A stretch of 64,000 bases of DNA from Salinigranum marinum. GTDB lineage: Archaea > Halobacteriota > Halobacteria > Halobacteriales > Haloferacaceae. The notes below the pieces were generated by a model. The model was not told the DNA's origin. It searched no databases and saw nothing but the letters and a program-made list of their open reading frames with translations. Made by a program: the position numbers and the translations under genes. The DNA is taken from the NCBI RefSeq assembly GCF_024228675.1, contig NZ_CP100462.1:124001-188000 (forward strand), read 5' to 3'. Positions 40,690 through 48,492 of the stretch are shown piece after piece; position 1 is the stretch's first letter, and each line of letters begins with the position of its first letter.

Positions 40690-42948
40690 ATGGGCGTCCT
40701 CCGGGTCGTCTTCGCCGGCGTCGGCGACCGGATCCAGAAGCGACCGCTCCTGACGCTCGCCGTCGTCGTCGGGCTCATCGTCGTCGCCGGTGCCGGCGCG
40801 TCGCAGATCACGAGCGTCACGGGCAACGAGGCGTTCGTCCAGTCGAACCCCACCTTAGAGCGGTTCGAGGACACCTTCGACCGCGGCACGATGGCCGTGC
40901 TCGTCCGGGGACCGGTGACCGACCCCGAGACGATGACCGCGATCGACACGTTCGACCGGCGGATGGAGACGGCCGACAAGGTGGTGACGGTCATCACCCC
41001 GGCGGATCGGGTGCGCGCCGAGTACGGTCGTATCCCCGACTCGCGGGCGGCCATCGAACGGGTCGTCGCCGACGAGAAATCGACGGTCGTGACCGTCGTC
41101 CTCGAGTCGGGGCTCACCCAGGAGGAGCAACGCCCGGTGTACCAAGAGGCGCTCGACGCCCGGTCGTGGGCAGCGTTCCCCGCGGGCACCGAGGTCATCA
41201 TCACCGGCCAGCCCGCCTTCTCCGCGCAGCTGTCGGTCCTGATCCAACAGAGCACCCAGCAGCTCCTGGGGCTCGCGGTCGGGTTGATGATCGTCGCGCT
41301 CTTCTTCCTCTTCCGGGGGGTCAGGCTGCGGCTCCTCCCGATCGTGGCCGTCTTCGTCGGCGTGATCTACACGTTCGGCGCGATGGGCTACCTCGGGATC
41401 CCGAACTCCACGCTCACGTCGGCGGTGTTCCCGATCCTCATCGGCCTCGGCATCGACTACTCCGTGCAGTTCCACCAGCGGTACGAAGAGGAACTCGAAC
41501 GCGCCCCGCCCTCGGAAGCGCTCCCGGCGGCGCTGGCGGGCATCGGCCCGGCCGTGTTGGTCGCGATGCTCGCGGCGGCGCTGGGGTTCGGTGCCACCTG
41601 GATCGCCACGCTTGGCGTCCCCGCGTTCGAGTGGTTCGCCCAGACGTCGATCCTCGGCGTCGTCCTGTCGTTCATCACCGGGATCTTCCTGCTCACGCCG
41701 GTGTTGACCCTGTGGGTCCGGTGGCGGTACGATCCCGAATCCGTCGTCGACGCCGCCGCCGTCGATCGTGACGACGAGGAACTGAGCGACGTCGCCCGCT
41801 TTTTGGGGAAAGGTGCGCGCTTTTTCGCCGCACACCCGGCGCTCGTCCTCGCGATCGCCGGCCTGCTCACCGTCGGCGGCTTCTACGCCGGCGAGGACCT
41901 CGGAACGCTCGCCGACTTCGAGGAGTTCTTCCCGCAGGACCTCCCGGCGTACGTGAACCTTCAGCAGTTCCGCGCCGTCTCGGGTGGGGGCAGCGCCGCA
42001 CAGTACGACATCGTCGTCTCGGGAACCGGCATCCGCGACCCCGAGACGTTGCGCTGGATGGAGCGGTTCAGCGACATCGCGACGGGGAGCGGGCAGGTGA
42101 CGGCGGTCCAGTCGCCCGCCACGCTGATCAAATCCTACAACGGCGGCGAGCTCCCCGCGACCCGCGCGGGCGTCAATCGCGTGCTGGACAGGGTGCCGCC
42201 GGAGCGACGGGCGCAGTTTTACACCGACGGCTACGCCCACCTCGTCGTCGTCACGGGGCCGGACGTCACACCCGAGGAGACCGTCTCGCTCATCGGATCG
42301 ATCAGGTCGGCGCTCGAACTCAGTCGTCCGCCCGCCGGCGTCGAGGCCGAGTTGACGGGGACCGCCGTCATCTCCACCCCCTCGGTCATCGACCAGATCG
42401 AGTCGCGCGACCGGATCACGGGCTACGGGGTCCTCGCCGTCTTCGTGCTCCTCCTCGTCTACTACCGCGACCCGGTGAAGGCGCTCGCACCGCTGATCCC
42501 GATGCTGTTCGTCGTCGGCTGGCAGAACATCTATATGGCCGCCTTCGACATCCGCGTCTCGCCGCTGGGGGCTTCCCTCGGGGCGCTCTCGGTCGGGATC
42601 GGCGCGGAGTACACCGTCATCGTGATGGAGCGTTACTTCGAGGAGAAGCGCCGCGGTGCCGCCCCGCTAGACGCGATCGAGACCGCGGGTGCCCGCGTCG
42701 GCAAGGCGATCACCATCTCCGGGATGACCACCGTCTTCGGCTTCTCGGCGCTGACGCTCTCGCCGTTCCCCATCATCTCCGACTTCGGCTATCTCACCGT
42801 CGGGGTGATCTTCCTGACGCTCGTGGCGGCGATCACGACGCTCCCACCGGTCCTGGTCGTCCTCGACCAGGCGCGCATGGATCTCCGGGCGTTGCTGGAC
42901 TCCAGGGGAACGCCCCCCGACGCGAAAGCGGACGTCGACGGGGACTGA
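40690..42948 (+). CDS. RND-superfamily (MMPL/HAE3-type) exporter
   Basis: A 752-residue integral membrane transporter with the duplicated RND layout: helix 1 (LLTLAVVVGLIVVAGAGAS), a large extracytoplasmic loop, helices 2-6 (LLGLAVGLMIVALFFLF ... FPILIGLGIDYSVQFHQRYEEEL ... LVAMLAAALGFGATWIA), then a second copy (helix near 380, loop, and LLPMLFVVG, LSVGIGAEYTVIVMERYFEEKRRG, ISGMTTVFGFSALTLSPFPIISDFGYLTVGVI). The GIDYS/GAEYT motifs with acidic residues are the proton-relay positions. Substrate unknown; lipids or hydrophobic compounds are usual. It is translationally close to the Ig-like gene. Confidence 0.9.
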   Translation: MGVLRVVFAGVGDRIQKRPLLTLAVVVGLIVVAGAGASQITSVTGNEAFVQSNPTLERFEDTFDRGTMAVLVRGPVTDPETMTAIDTFDRRMETADKVVTVITPADRVRAEYGRIPDSRAAIERVVADEKSTVVTVVLESGLTQEEQRPVYQEALDARSWAAFPAGTEVIITGQPAFSAQLSVLIQQSTQQLLGLAVGLMIVALFFLFRGVRLRLLPIVAVFVGVIYTFGAMGYLGIPNSTLTSAVFPILIGLGIDYSVQFHQRYEEELERAPPSEALPAALAGIGPAVLVAMLAAALGFGATWIATLGVPAFEWFAQTSILGVVLSFITGIFLLTPVLTLWVRWRYDPESVVDAAAVDRDDEELSDVARFLGKGARFFAAHPALVLAIAGLLTVGGFYAGEDLGTLADFEEFFPQDLPAYVNLQQFRAVSGGGSAAQYDIVVSGTGIRDPETLRWMERFSDIATGSGQVTAVQSPATLIKSYNGGELPATRAGVNRVLDRVPPERRAQFYTDGYAHLVVVTGPDVTPEETVSLIGSIRSALELSRPPAGVEAELTGTAVISTPSVIDQIESRDRITGYGVLAVFVLLLVYYRDPVKALAPLIPMLFVVGWQNIYMAAFDIRVSPLGASLGALSVGIGAEYTVIVMERYFEEKRRGAAPLDAIETAGARVGKAITISGMTTVFGFSALTLSPFPIISDFGYLTVGVIFLTLVAAITTLPPVLVVLDQARMDLRALLDSRGTPPDAKADVDGD

Positions 42949-43030
42949 CGATCCGGCGGTCGGAACCGCGTCCCCCGGTCGATCGGGGATCGTGGCGGGA
43001 ACTCCGACGGGCGAGTTCGGGGGACCCCAC

Positions 43031-43052
43031 ACACCCCTCGTCCAGAGTGAAA
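43031..43052 (-). promoter_or_regulatory. ORB 1 (reverse orientation)
   Basis: On the minus strand it reads TTTCACTCTGGACGAGGGGT(GT). It faces away from cdc6, opposite to the others, so the AT-rich segment is flanked by inverted boxes. Confidence 0.75.
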
Positions 43053-43204
43053 CGCGACGAGAGGGAGGGGGGTGGTGTCGAGTCGAAACGAGGGTTCATT
43101 TTCGGAGGGGATACCGATATCGACGGATGGAAGGCTTATCTCGGTTGTTTTCGGGAGATTGGCTTGAGGCGGAACACGGTTGACTTCACGAGCGCCCGGA
43201 CGAA

Positions 43205-43300
43205 TACCGCTATCGTCCTCCTTCATCGCCAAAATACTCTTGGCGGACTTTTCGCTGGTATAGTATATATAAGTTATGAATAACCCATCGGTAGATCGAC
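43205..43300. other. AT-rich candidate duplex-unwinding element
   Basis: The most AT-rich part of the origin region, containing CCAAAATACTC and GTATAGTATATATAAGTTATG. It sits between ORB 1 (reverse) and ORB 2 (forward). Unwinding is inferred from composition and position. Confidence 0.5.
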
Positions 43301-43593
43301 AGTTCCCCAAAACGGCGTCTCGAAGCGGCGGACGAGGCAGGTCGACCACCGACCGGCGACTATTCTGAGGTCATTCGGAGACCGTTCGGAGATCGTTCGG
43401 GGGCTGTTCAGAGACTGTTCAGAGACTGACCCGGCCGAGAGAACGGGCGTTTCGACGGATGTGCGCCGTTTTCGTCACCTCTCATCCGTTCTTTCATCTG
43501 TTCTCTCTCCGTTCTTTCGTCCGTGCTGTCGGCCCCGTCGGCCATCTCTCCCATCCGGTTCGTGCTCCCACCCAGGGGGGATCTTCGGCGAGA

Positions 43594-43614
43594 TACACTC
43601 TTGACGAGGGGTGT
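43594..43614 (+). promoter_or_regulatory. ORB 2
   Basis: TACACTCTTGACGAGGGGTG(T), followed by GTGTG, extends the G/T-rich end typical of haloarchaeal boxes. Confidence 0.82.
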
Positions 43615-43708
43615 GTGTGATCCCTCCTCCCCTCCAGCATCGCGTGTGCGATCACCCTCACGCCACCTCGTTGTATCAGGATTCACGGCAGAAGGGGAGT
43701 CCACTGAC

Positions 43709-43739
43709 AAGCCCACGGCTTCAGTCGTGGGTTACTGAC
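43709..43739. mobile_element. hairpin resembling an IS200/IS605 right-end relic
   Basis: The stem CCCACG/CGTGGG (43712-43717, 43726-43731) closes the loop GCTTCAGT and is followed by TTACTGAC. This matches the terminal hairpin seen at the right end of many haloarchaeal IS200/IS605 elements. A 26-of-31-base match occurs at 46879-46909. No tnpA or tnpB remains nearby. Confidence 0.5.
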
Positions 43740-43923
43740 GGACTCGATCCCGAGGCTCGCAGGGTCGAGCGCGTGAGCAACGTGGCGACCGAGACGTGTC
43801 CGGTCCGACTCGGAGTTCGATCCGACCTGAACCTGCGGTTCGGTCCGAGTACGCGGCGGCTCGAACACGTGGCGGCCCGAGCACACGGACGGGATCTTAC
43901 GGTGGCGTCAGAGACGCGCGGGG

Positions 43924-43943
43924 TAGACTCTGGACGAGAGGCG
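43924..43943 (+). promoter_or_regulatory. degenerate ORB
   Basis: TAGACTCTGGACGAGAGGCG keeps 15-16 of the consensus positions and lies immediately before ORB 3, giving a tandem pair. Confidence 0.5.
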
Positions 43944-43948
43944 CCGGA

Positions 43949-43969
43949 TACACTCTTGACGAGGGGTGT
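43949..43969 (+). promoter_or_regulatory. ORB 3
   Basis: TACACTCTTGACGAGGGGTG(T), identical to ORB 2 over 21 bases. Confidence 0.82.
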
Positions 43970-44066
43970 CCGCCGTTCGTCTGACGGTCGTTCCGTCGGC
44001 TCGCGACCGGATCCGTTCCACGATCGGGCGCCGGGCCTCGGTTTTCGGTCTGGCTCTGGATCCGGC

Positions 44067-44087
44067 TTTCACTTTGGATGAGGGGTG
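44067..44087 (+). promoter_or_regulatory. ORB 4
   Basis: TTTCACTTTGGATGAGGGGT(G), two to four substitutions from the consensus. Confidence 0.72.
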
Positions 44088-44111
44088 CCCCCACACGGGC
44101 GGATTCCGCAG

Positions 44112-44134
44112 TTTACACTCTTGACGAGGGGTGT
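44112..44134 (+). promoter_or_regulatory. ORB 5
   Basis: TTTACACTCTTGACGAGGGG(TGT), the best consensus match, 45 bp from ORB 4. Confidence 0.84.
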
Positions 44135-44246
44135 CCCTCGCTCCGGTACGGTCGTCGTTCCGGCGGCGTATCACTCGGGACCACGCTCACGTCCTGACTA
44201 ACTGATATGCGGCTTGAAGTGCGTCAGAACGCGATTCACGGTCGAG

Positions 44247-44267
44247 TTACACTCTGTTCGAGGGGTG
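44247..44267 (+). promoter_or_regulatory. ORB 6, in the cdc6 promoter
   Basis: TTACACTCTGTTCGAGGGGT(G), 41 bp before the cdc6 start codon. Its position allows Orc1/Cdc6 binding to affect its own transcription. Confidence 0.75.
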
Positions 44268-44307
44268 CGAACAGTTAAGTGATACGCCCACACGGTATGA
44301 GATATCG

Positions 44308-45585
44308 ATGGTCGAAGAACCGTCACGGCTTTCGGACTTCAACGACCGGTTCGAGGAGCCGTCCGAAGACCCTCTGTTCAACTTCGACGAGGACGACCCG
44401 GACCGCGTCGACGTCTTCGCCCGGAAAGAGCTCCTGAAAGTCGGGCACGTCCCCGAGAGCGCGCGCATCGTCGGTCGCGACGGCGAGATCGAGGCCGTCG
44501 CTGCGGAGCTCCGTCCGATGGTTCGCGGCGACCCGCCGAACAACGTGATGATCTACGGGAAGACGGGGACGGGGAAGTCGCTCGTCGCGCGTCACGTCAC
44601 CGACCGTGCGCGACGCGCGGCGGAGTCCAACGCCGTCTCGGTGGGGACCGTCTACGTCGACTGCGCCCAACACAACACGCAAACGCGCGTCGCCAGAACC
44701 GTCACGCGCTCGCTCAACGACCCCGACCGCACCCACCTCGACATCCCGCGGGCGGGCATCGGTAGTGGCGAGTACTACGACTACCTCTGGGAGATCCTCG
44801 ACACCGCCTACGACGCGGTCATCATCATCCTCGACGAGGTCGACCGCCTCGACGACGACGACATCCTGATGCAATTGTCACGCGCGCGCGAATCCGGCAA
44901 AGCCGACTGTCACCTGGGCGTCATCGCGGTGAGCAACAAGATCGAGTTCCGCGACCGGCTGAACGAGCGCGTCAAGTCCAGCCTCCGCGAGGAGGAGTTC
45001 GTCTTCCAGCCGTACGACGCGAACCAGCTCCGAGAGATCATGGAGCATCGGCGTGACGCGTTCTACGACGGCGTGCTCTCCGACGACGTCATCCCACTGA
45101 CCGCGGCGGTCGCCGCCCAGGAACACGGCGACGCCCGGAAGGCGATCGAGATCCTCCGTCACGCGGGCGAACTCGCCGAACGCGAGAACGTCCACACGAT
45201 CACGGAGGACCACGTTCGCGACGCACAGGAGTGGGCCGAGATCGACCGGTTCGAGGAACTCCTCCGGGGGTCGACGACGCAGGTGAAGTTCATCCTCTAC
45301 TCGCTCGCGCTCCTGACCGAGGAGAGCGACGACACCGACGCCTTCTCGACGAGTCGGATCTACGAGCGCTACGGGGAGACGGCGGAGCAGATCGACGCCA
45401 CGGTGCTGAGCGAACACCGGGTGTACGAACTCCTGAAGGAGCAGGCGTTCCTCGGCGTCGTCGAGTCGACGCGCACTGGGGGCGGGCGGGGTCAGGGGAG
45501 CTACCTCGAACATCGACTCGTCCAGGACACTGGTATCGTGCTGAAGTCGGTGCTCCGCGACAGCCAACTCGAAAGCCTCGCCTGA
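44308..45585 (+). CDS. cdc6: Orc1/Cdc6 origin-recognition initiator
   Basis: A 425-residue AAA+ initiator that binds ORBs and helps load the MCM helicase. The Walker A motif is IYGKTGTGKSLVARHV (about 85-100), Walker B is IIILDEVDRLDDDD, sensor-1 region IAVSNKIEFRDRL, sensor-2 region HGDARKAIEILRHAGELAE, and the C-terminal ~100 residues form the winged-helix DNA-binding domain (STTQVKFILYSLALLTEE ... RGQGSYLEHRL). The N-terminus is acidic, as usual in halophiles. Its upstream region is full of ORBs, so it is the cognate initiator of this origin. Confidence 0.95.
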   Translation: MVEEPSRLSDFNDRFEEPSEDPLFNFDEDDPDRVDVFARKELLKVGHVPESARIVGRDGEIEAVAAELRPMVRGDPPNNVMIYGKTGTGKSLVARHVTDRARRAAESNAVSVGTVYVDCAQHNTQTRVARTVTRSLNDPDRTHLDIPRAGIGSGEYYDYLWEILDTAYDAVIIILDEVDRLDDDDILMQLSRARESGKADCHLGVIAVSNKIEFRDRLNERVKSSLREEEFVFQPYDANQLREIMEHRRDAFYDGVLSDDVIPLTAAVAAQEHGDARKAIEILRHAGELAERENVHTITEDHVRDAQEWAEIDRFEELLRGSTTQVKFILYSLALLTEESDDTDAFSTSRIYERYGETAEQIDATVLSEHRVYELLKEQAFLGVVESTRTGGGRGQGSYLEHRLVQDTGIVLKSVLRDSQLESLA

Positions 45586-45787
45586 GTCGCCTGCCGACCG
45601 CGTCACCGATCCGAGCGCCGCTGGTTCGGTCTTTTGTCTACACACGCATTCGCCAGGATCGTCATCCGTTAGACCGCCATCCGTTAAGCCGCCGACCGGT
45701 CCGTCGTCTCGTTCGTCACCTCACCTGCCGCCCGGTTCGTCACTTGGCCCGACAGGCCTTCGCCCGTCTCGCCCCGTCGGCTCAGTA
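45586..45787. other. non-coding spacer between cdc6 and the island
   Basis: No gene is seen. The sequence contains short near-repeats (CGTCATCCGTTAGACCGCC / CCATCCGTTAAGCCGCC, and CGTC-rich runs) and stays GC-rich up to the inverted-repeat boundary at 45788. Confidence 0.4.
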
Positions 45788-45798
45788 GTTACCCCACA
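45788..45798 (+). repeat. left terminal inverted repeat of the island
   Basis: GTTACCCCACA, preceded by TA. The same 11 bases end both arms of the palindrome at 29055-29092. Confidence 0.6.
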
Positions 45799-45997
45799 CG
45801 GTTGGTCTTTTCAGTCAGCAGTTCCAGTACATGTCGAACGAACACGTTCTGTTGGTACTACTGTGGGTGACTGGGATTCGAATCGGAGCAGCAAAATCGC
45901 TCGATAAGCAGATAGTATCCGCCGTCGATCTGCAGTGTCGCCTCGATTAACATCGGTTTCGAACGTCATCGACGAGCCCATAACGTGAGCATGCGCC

Positions 45998-46834
45998 CTA
46001 CAGTTCGGGAGTGTATCGGCCCTCCGGGTCAACAAGGAGGTACCCCTCTTGCATCCGTTCTACTGTCCGAGAGCGGGCGCGTAACTTCGCATCGAACGTC
46101 TCGTATCGAAAGACAGCGTACTCGAGCCCGCTCATGCCGACAGACAGTGATAGCGGCGTCAGGATGGTGCCAGGTGTCTCAATGATAGGGAGCGACAGCG
46201 TTTGTCCGACCGAAAGAAGTACCGGGAACAGCACCGAGAGGACCACTAACCCGCTTTGTCTACGAGACATCGTCTCATCAGTCCTGGCCCGGTATGAGAT
46301 ATAGCCCAGTGCAGGGAACACCAACAGGTAGATCCAGGCGAGATAGGCGTCGTAGAGCGGCTGGTTTCCGTGTTCGATAACTGAAAACGACCCGAGGGGT
46401 TAGAGCGTCGGCTCAACAAACAGGTACTGTGTCGGCGCGGTGAACAATAATATGAACAGCGGCACAACTGTCAGAGTTAGTATAATGGCTATTGATAACG
46501 TTACTCGTTCTGTCGTTGGGCCCATACTAATTGCGTAAATCAACAATTGAATTGGGGTCACCCAAGCGCCGAAGTGAAGCAGTTGGTACGCTAGAAACGT
46601 CAGCTCGTATGTCGTTGCCGTCAACTGTACCATCGCGAAGGTGGCCCAAGTGGTGACTGCGGTAGCGAAGATGGTGAAGGCAGTGACTTATTGGGTGGCC
46701 CCGTACCGCCGAACGTGTCCGATACAGTAGAGAACGACCAGTACGCTAACTACTATTGCAAAAAAGATTGTCAATAATGGAATGTAAACGGTGAATATCG
46801 CTCTCAGAACTATTGCTGAATAATGTACGCTAGA
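45998..46834 (-). pseudogene. 7TM-type histidine kinase N-terminal region, inactivated
   Basis: One minus-strand frame encodes the seven-helix sensor region of a haloarchaeal HisKA_7TM kinase (YIPLLTIFFAIVVSVLVV ... VTAFTIFATAVTTWATF ... FGAWVTPIQLLIYAISMG ... LSIAIILTLTVVPLFILLFT ... YLAWIYLLVFPALGYISY ... EYAVFRYETFDAKLRARS) followed by the start of a PAS domain (MQEGYLLVDPEGRY). Two in-frame TAA codons interrupt it (46688-46690 and 46400-46402), no start codon remains upstream, and the frame ends at 45998 where PAS and kinase domains should continue. It is therefore a truncated, dead gene. Confidence 0.75.
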
Positions 46835-46846
46835 TAGATTTGACCG

Positions 46847-47721
46847 TTATGATTCGATCTCACAGAAAACCAAGGCGGAAGCCAACGAGTTCAGTCGTGG
46901 GTCATTGACTACTCCAGACACGACAGGTGAACCTGTCTGGCAGCGATAAAGTTGGATCGACCTAGCCAAAAAGATGAGATACGCCGCGAGCCCGTAGAAC
47001 AGCAGGGCAACACCGGCAAACAGCCACTGGCTCGACCCGAGGCTCTCACTCAGTGCGTCTTTACTCATATCAGAGATGATGAACTCGGCGTCGTTGTCGG
47101 TGCCGATGGTGTACGTTCCGTCGCCGTCCGACCGAGCTGGGCCGAGGACGTACCCCGTGTCGCCGGGCTGTAGCACCCTGCTCTCGTAGTGTATCCCGCC
47201 GGTGCCGTGGACCGTCGCCTCGTTGATGGGCGTGTTGTGAATCCGCTTGGTCCCCGCCTCGTGACACCGGCGCTCGTTCTCCTGTACCTGCTCGGTGAAC
47301 CTCAGGGCCTGCTCCCCGGGGGCCCTCCCGGCGTTCACGAACGTGTCGTAGTGGGCCGACGAGAGGTGGAGATCGGCCTCCGTGGGGTCGACGTTGACCG
47401 AACCGTCGTCGTCGACGAGTCGAAACGGAACCGTCTGTCGCCCACTGTCGTCCACACCGACCGTTTCCTCGTCCGCGTCGTCCGGTTCTTCGACGTCCCA
47501 TCGGACTGCGAGCGCGTCGGCACCCGTAACGGGGTGGGTGAGCGTGCCCGCGGGCCCCGCCTCGACCGTTCCGGATACCGCGACGACGTCGTCGGTCAGC
47601 GACGCAGTCGAACGCGTCTCCGTCGACGAGACTGCTCGACTCGCCGCCTCGCCCGGACGAACAGATACGTGGGAATCAGTGCGACGACGACGAAAATCAA
47701 CCCCGTACCAACCGAAGCCAT
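46847..47721 (-). pseudogene. GIDE-type membrane protein with a frameshift
   Basis: From the ATG at 47721 a membrane helix is encoded (MASVGTGLIFVVVALIPTYLFVRARR). The reading frame must then shift near 47650 to continue into a long frame of the GIDE (E3-ligase-like, MUL1-related) family: VAVSGTVEAGPAGTLTHPVTG, then VLQPGDTGYVLGPARSDGDGTYTIGTDNDAEFIISDMS, and a second membrane helix (WLFAGVALLFYGLAAYLIFLA). The last ~25 codons run through an IS605-like end, so the natural C-terminus is also lost. A sequencing error could explain the frameshift but not the altered tail. Haloarchaeal GIDE-domain proteins are of unknown role. Confidence 0.65.
46879..46909. mobile_element. second IS200/IS605-like end relic
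   Basis: AAGCCAACGAGTTCAGTCGT followed by GGGTCATTGAC matches the element at 43709-43739 at 26 of 31 positions. The stem is damaged on its left arm. It lies within the 3' end of the GIDE-type pseudogene. Confidence 0.45.
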
Positions 47722-47957
47722 GCGATGGCGGACAGGTATCGGTCGCTGATAGTAAACCCCCGTTCAGCCGTACTGACAGAACACCGAGCGGGTGGATGAC
47801 TCCGAAAGGACCCCTGGGAAGAAAATTGTTGAATTACTACTTGAATTTCTAGATTTCCATAACCAAAATTCGGTACTATCGGGATAATAATATATACCAC
47901 AAAAACGCGCAACGGCTTCTGACAACACCAGAGTTCGACACAGCGACGCGCGTCGCT
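47722..47957. other. AT-rich spacer inside the island
   Basis: No gene is seen. It contains the most AT-rich run of the window (about 47823-47910, with GAATTACTACTTGAATTTCT and ATAATAATATATACC). Confidence 0.5.
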
Positions 47958-48176
47958 GTGTCTTTCCCTAAGATGCCATCCTACGCGCCTGAGCTACTGC
48001 CATTCGAACAGGTCTGGAAGTACCGAAAAGTCGACCTGCTCGGGAACTTCGTTCGGTTCGATTTCACGGATCTCGAATGGGAAGTTGATAGGTCGATCGC
48101 TAACCGAGGCGATCGACCGGAGTTACTTCGAGCGTTCGTTAGGCGGGTAGGATTCGAATTAAACGAGTATCATTAG
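47958..48176 (+). pseudogene. IS630-type transposase, C-terminal remnant
   Basis: About 72 codons encode the end of a DDE transposase: MPSYAPELLPFEQVWKYRK corresponds to the family's PPYSPELNPIE-x-VW motif that carries the catalytic Glu, followed by LLGNFVRFDFTDLEWEVDRSI. The catalytic Asp residues and the N-terminal HTH are missing. The remnant ends 31 bp before the right inverted repeat, consistent with being the 3' end of the element that owned that repeat. Confidence 0.72.
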
Positions 48177-48207
48177 CAGTGAGAAGACCAAGGACCCAAA
48201 TCGAATT

Positions 48208-48218
48208 TGTGGGGTAAC
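48208..48218 (-). repeat. right terminal inverted repeat of the island
   Basis: TGTGGGGTAAC, exact inverse of the left repeat at 45788-45798. Confidence 0.6.
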
Positions 48219-48265
48219 AAACAGACGGAAGCCGCCCGAACCTAACACCAGCGCGCACGTGATCG

Positions 48266-48286
48266 ACACCCCTGATCAAGAGTGTA
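48266..48286 (-). promoter_or_regulatory. ORB 7 (reverse), beyond the island
   Basis: On the minus strand it reads TACACTCTTGATCAGGGGTG(T), matching the boxes upstream of cdc6 except in the CGAG core (TCAG). It faces back toward cdc6 and lies 48 bp past the island's right end. Confidence 0.72.
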
Positions 48287-48492
48287 TTCGGGCGAGCACA
48301 CGACCCGCGTGAGCGGCCTCGGTGACTCGGCTGACCTCCGAAACTCGCTGACTAAACCGGTCCTAGCCGCCCGTCGCGGCCGAAAAGGGGACGCGATGCC
48401 TCACACGTTCGGCCGCTCAACACGTTTACGCGCTCGATTCGAGGGTATCGGCGACCAGCGAGCGGCGACCGACGACGACGACCGTCAGCGGC
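48287..48492. other. gap between ORB 7 and the beta-propeller gene
   Basis: No gene or motif is recognised; GC-rich again, unlike the island. Confidence 0.4.

Larger units (their letters stand above)
42949..44307. other. replication origin region (oriC-type) upstream of cdc6
   Basis: A 1.36-kb stretch without a supported gene. It holds at least five good and one degenerate origin-recognition boxes (consensus TTTACACTCTTGACGAGGGG), all but the leftmost pointing toward cdc6. An AT-rich segment (about 43205-43300, including GTATAGTATATATAAG) lies between the inverted leftmost box and the others and is a candidate unwinding element. A run of 10-12-bp direct repeats (CGTTCGGAGA / TGTTCAGAGA, about 43373-43432) and a pyrimidine-rich tract (43470-43530) also occur. 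The arrangement matches known haloarchaeal origins next to an orc1/cdc6 gene. Confidence 0.85.
45788..48218. mobile_element. decayed 2.4-kb island bounded by 11-bp inverted repeats
   Basis: The left end GTTACCCCACA (45788-45798) and right end TGTGGGGTAAC (48208-48218) are perfect inverted repeats. Inside both ends a further shared segment appears (TTGGTCTTTTCAG on the left, TTGGTCTTCTCACTG reading inward on the right). Base composition is clearly more AT-rich than the flanks from about 46000 on. The only genes inside are broken: sensor-kinase and GIDE-type pseudogenes and the tail of an IS630-like transposase adjacent to the right end. A TA precedes the left repeat; no clean target duplication is visible. 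Confidence 0.55.

Noticed and set aside
43408-44174. Several 60-155-codon frames within the origin region
   Set aside because: They run through ORB repeats and short direct repeats and encode repeat-derived sequence with no domain.
45855-45885. A TTCGAA-containing stretch resembling a tRNA T-arm at the island's left end
   Set aside because: The flanking bases do not pair into a 5-bp stem and no acceptor or anticodon arms are found.
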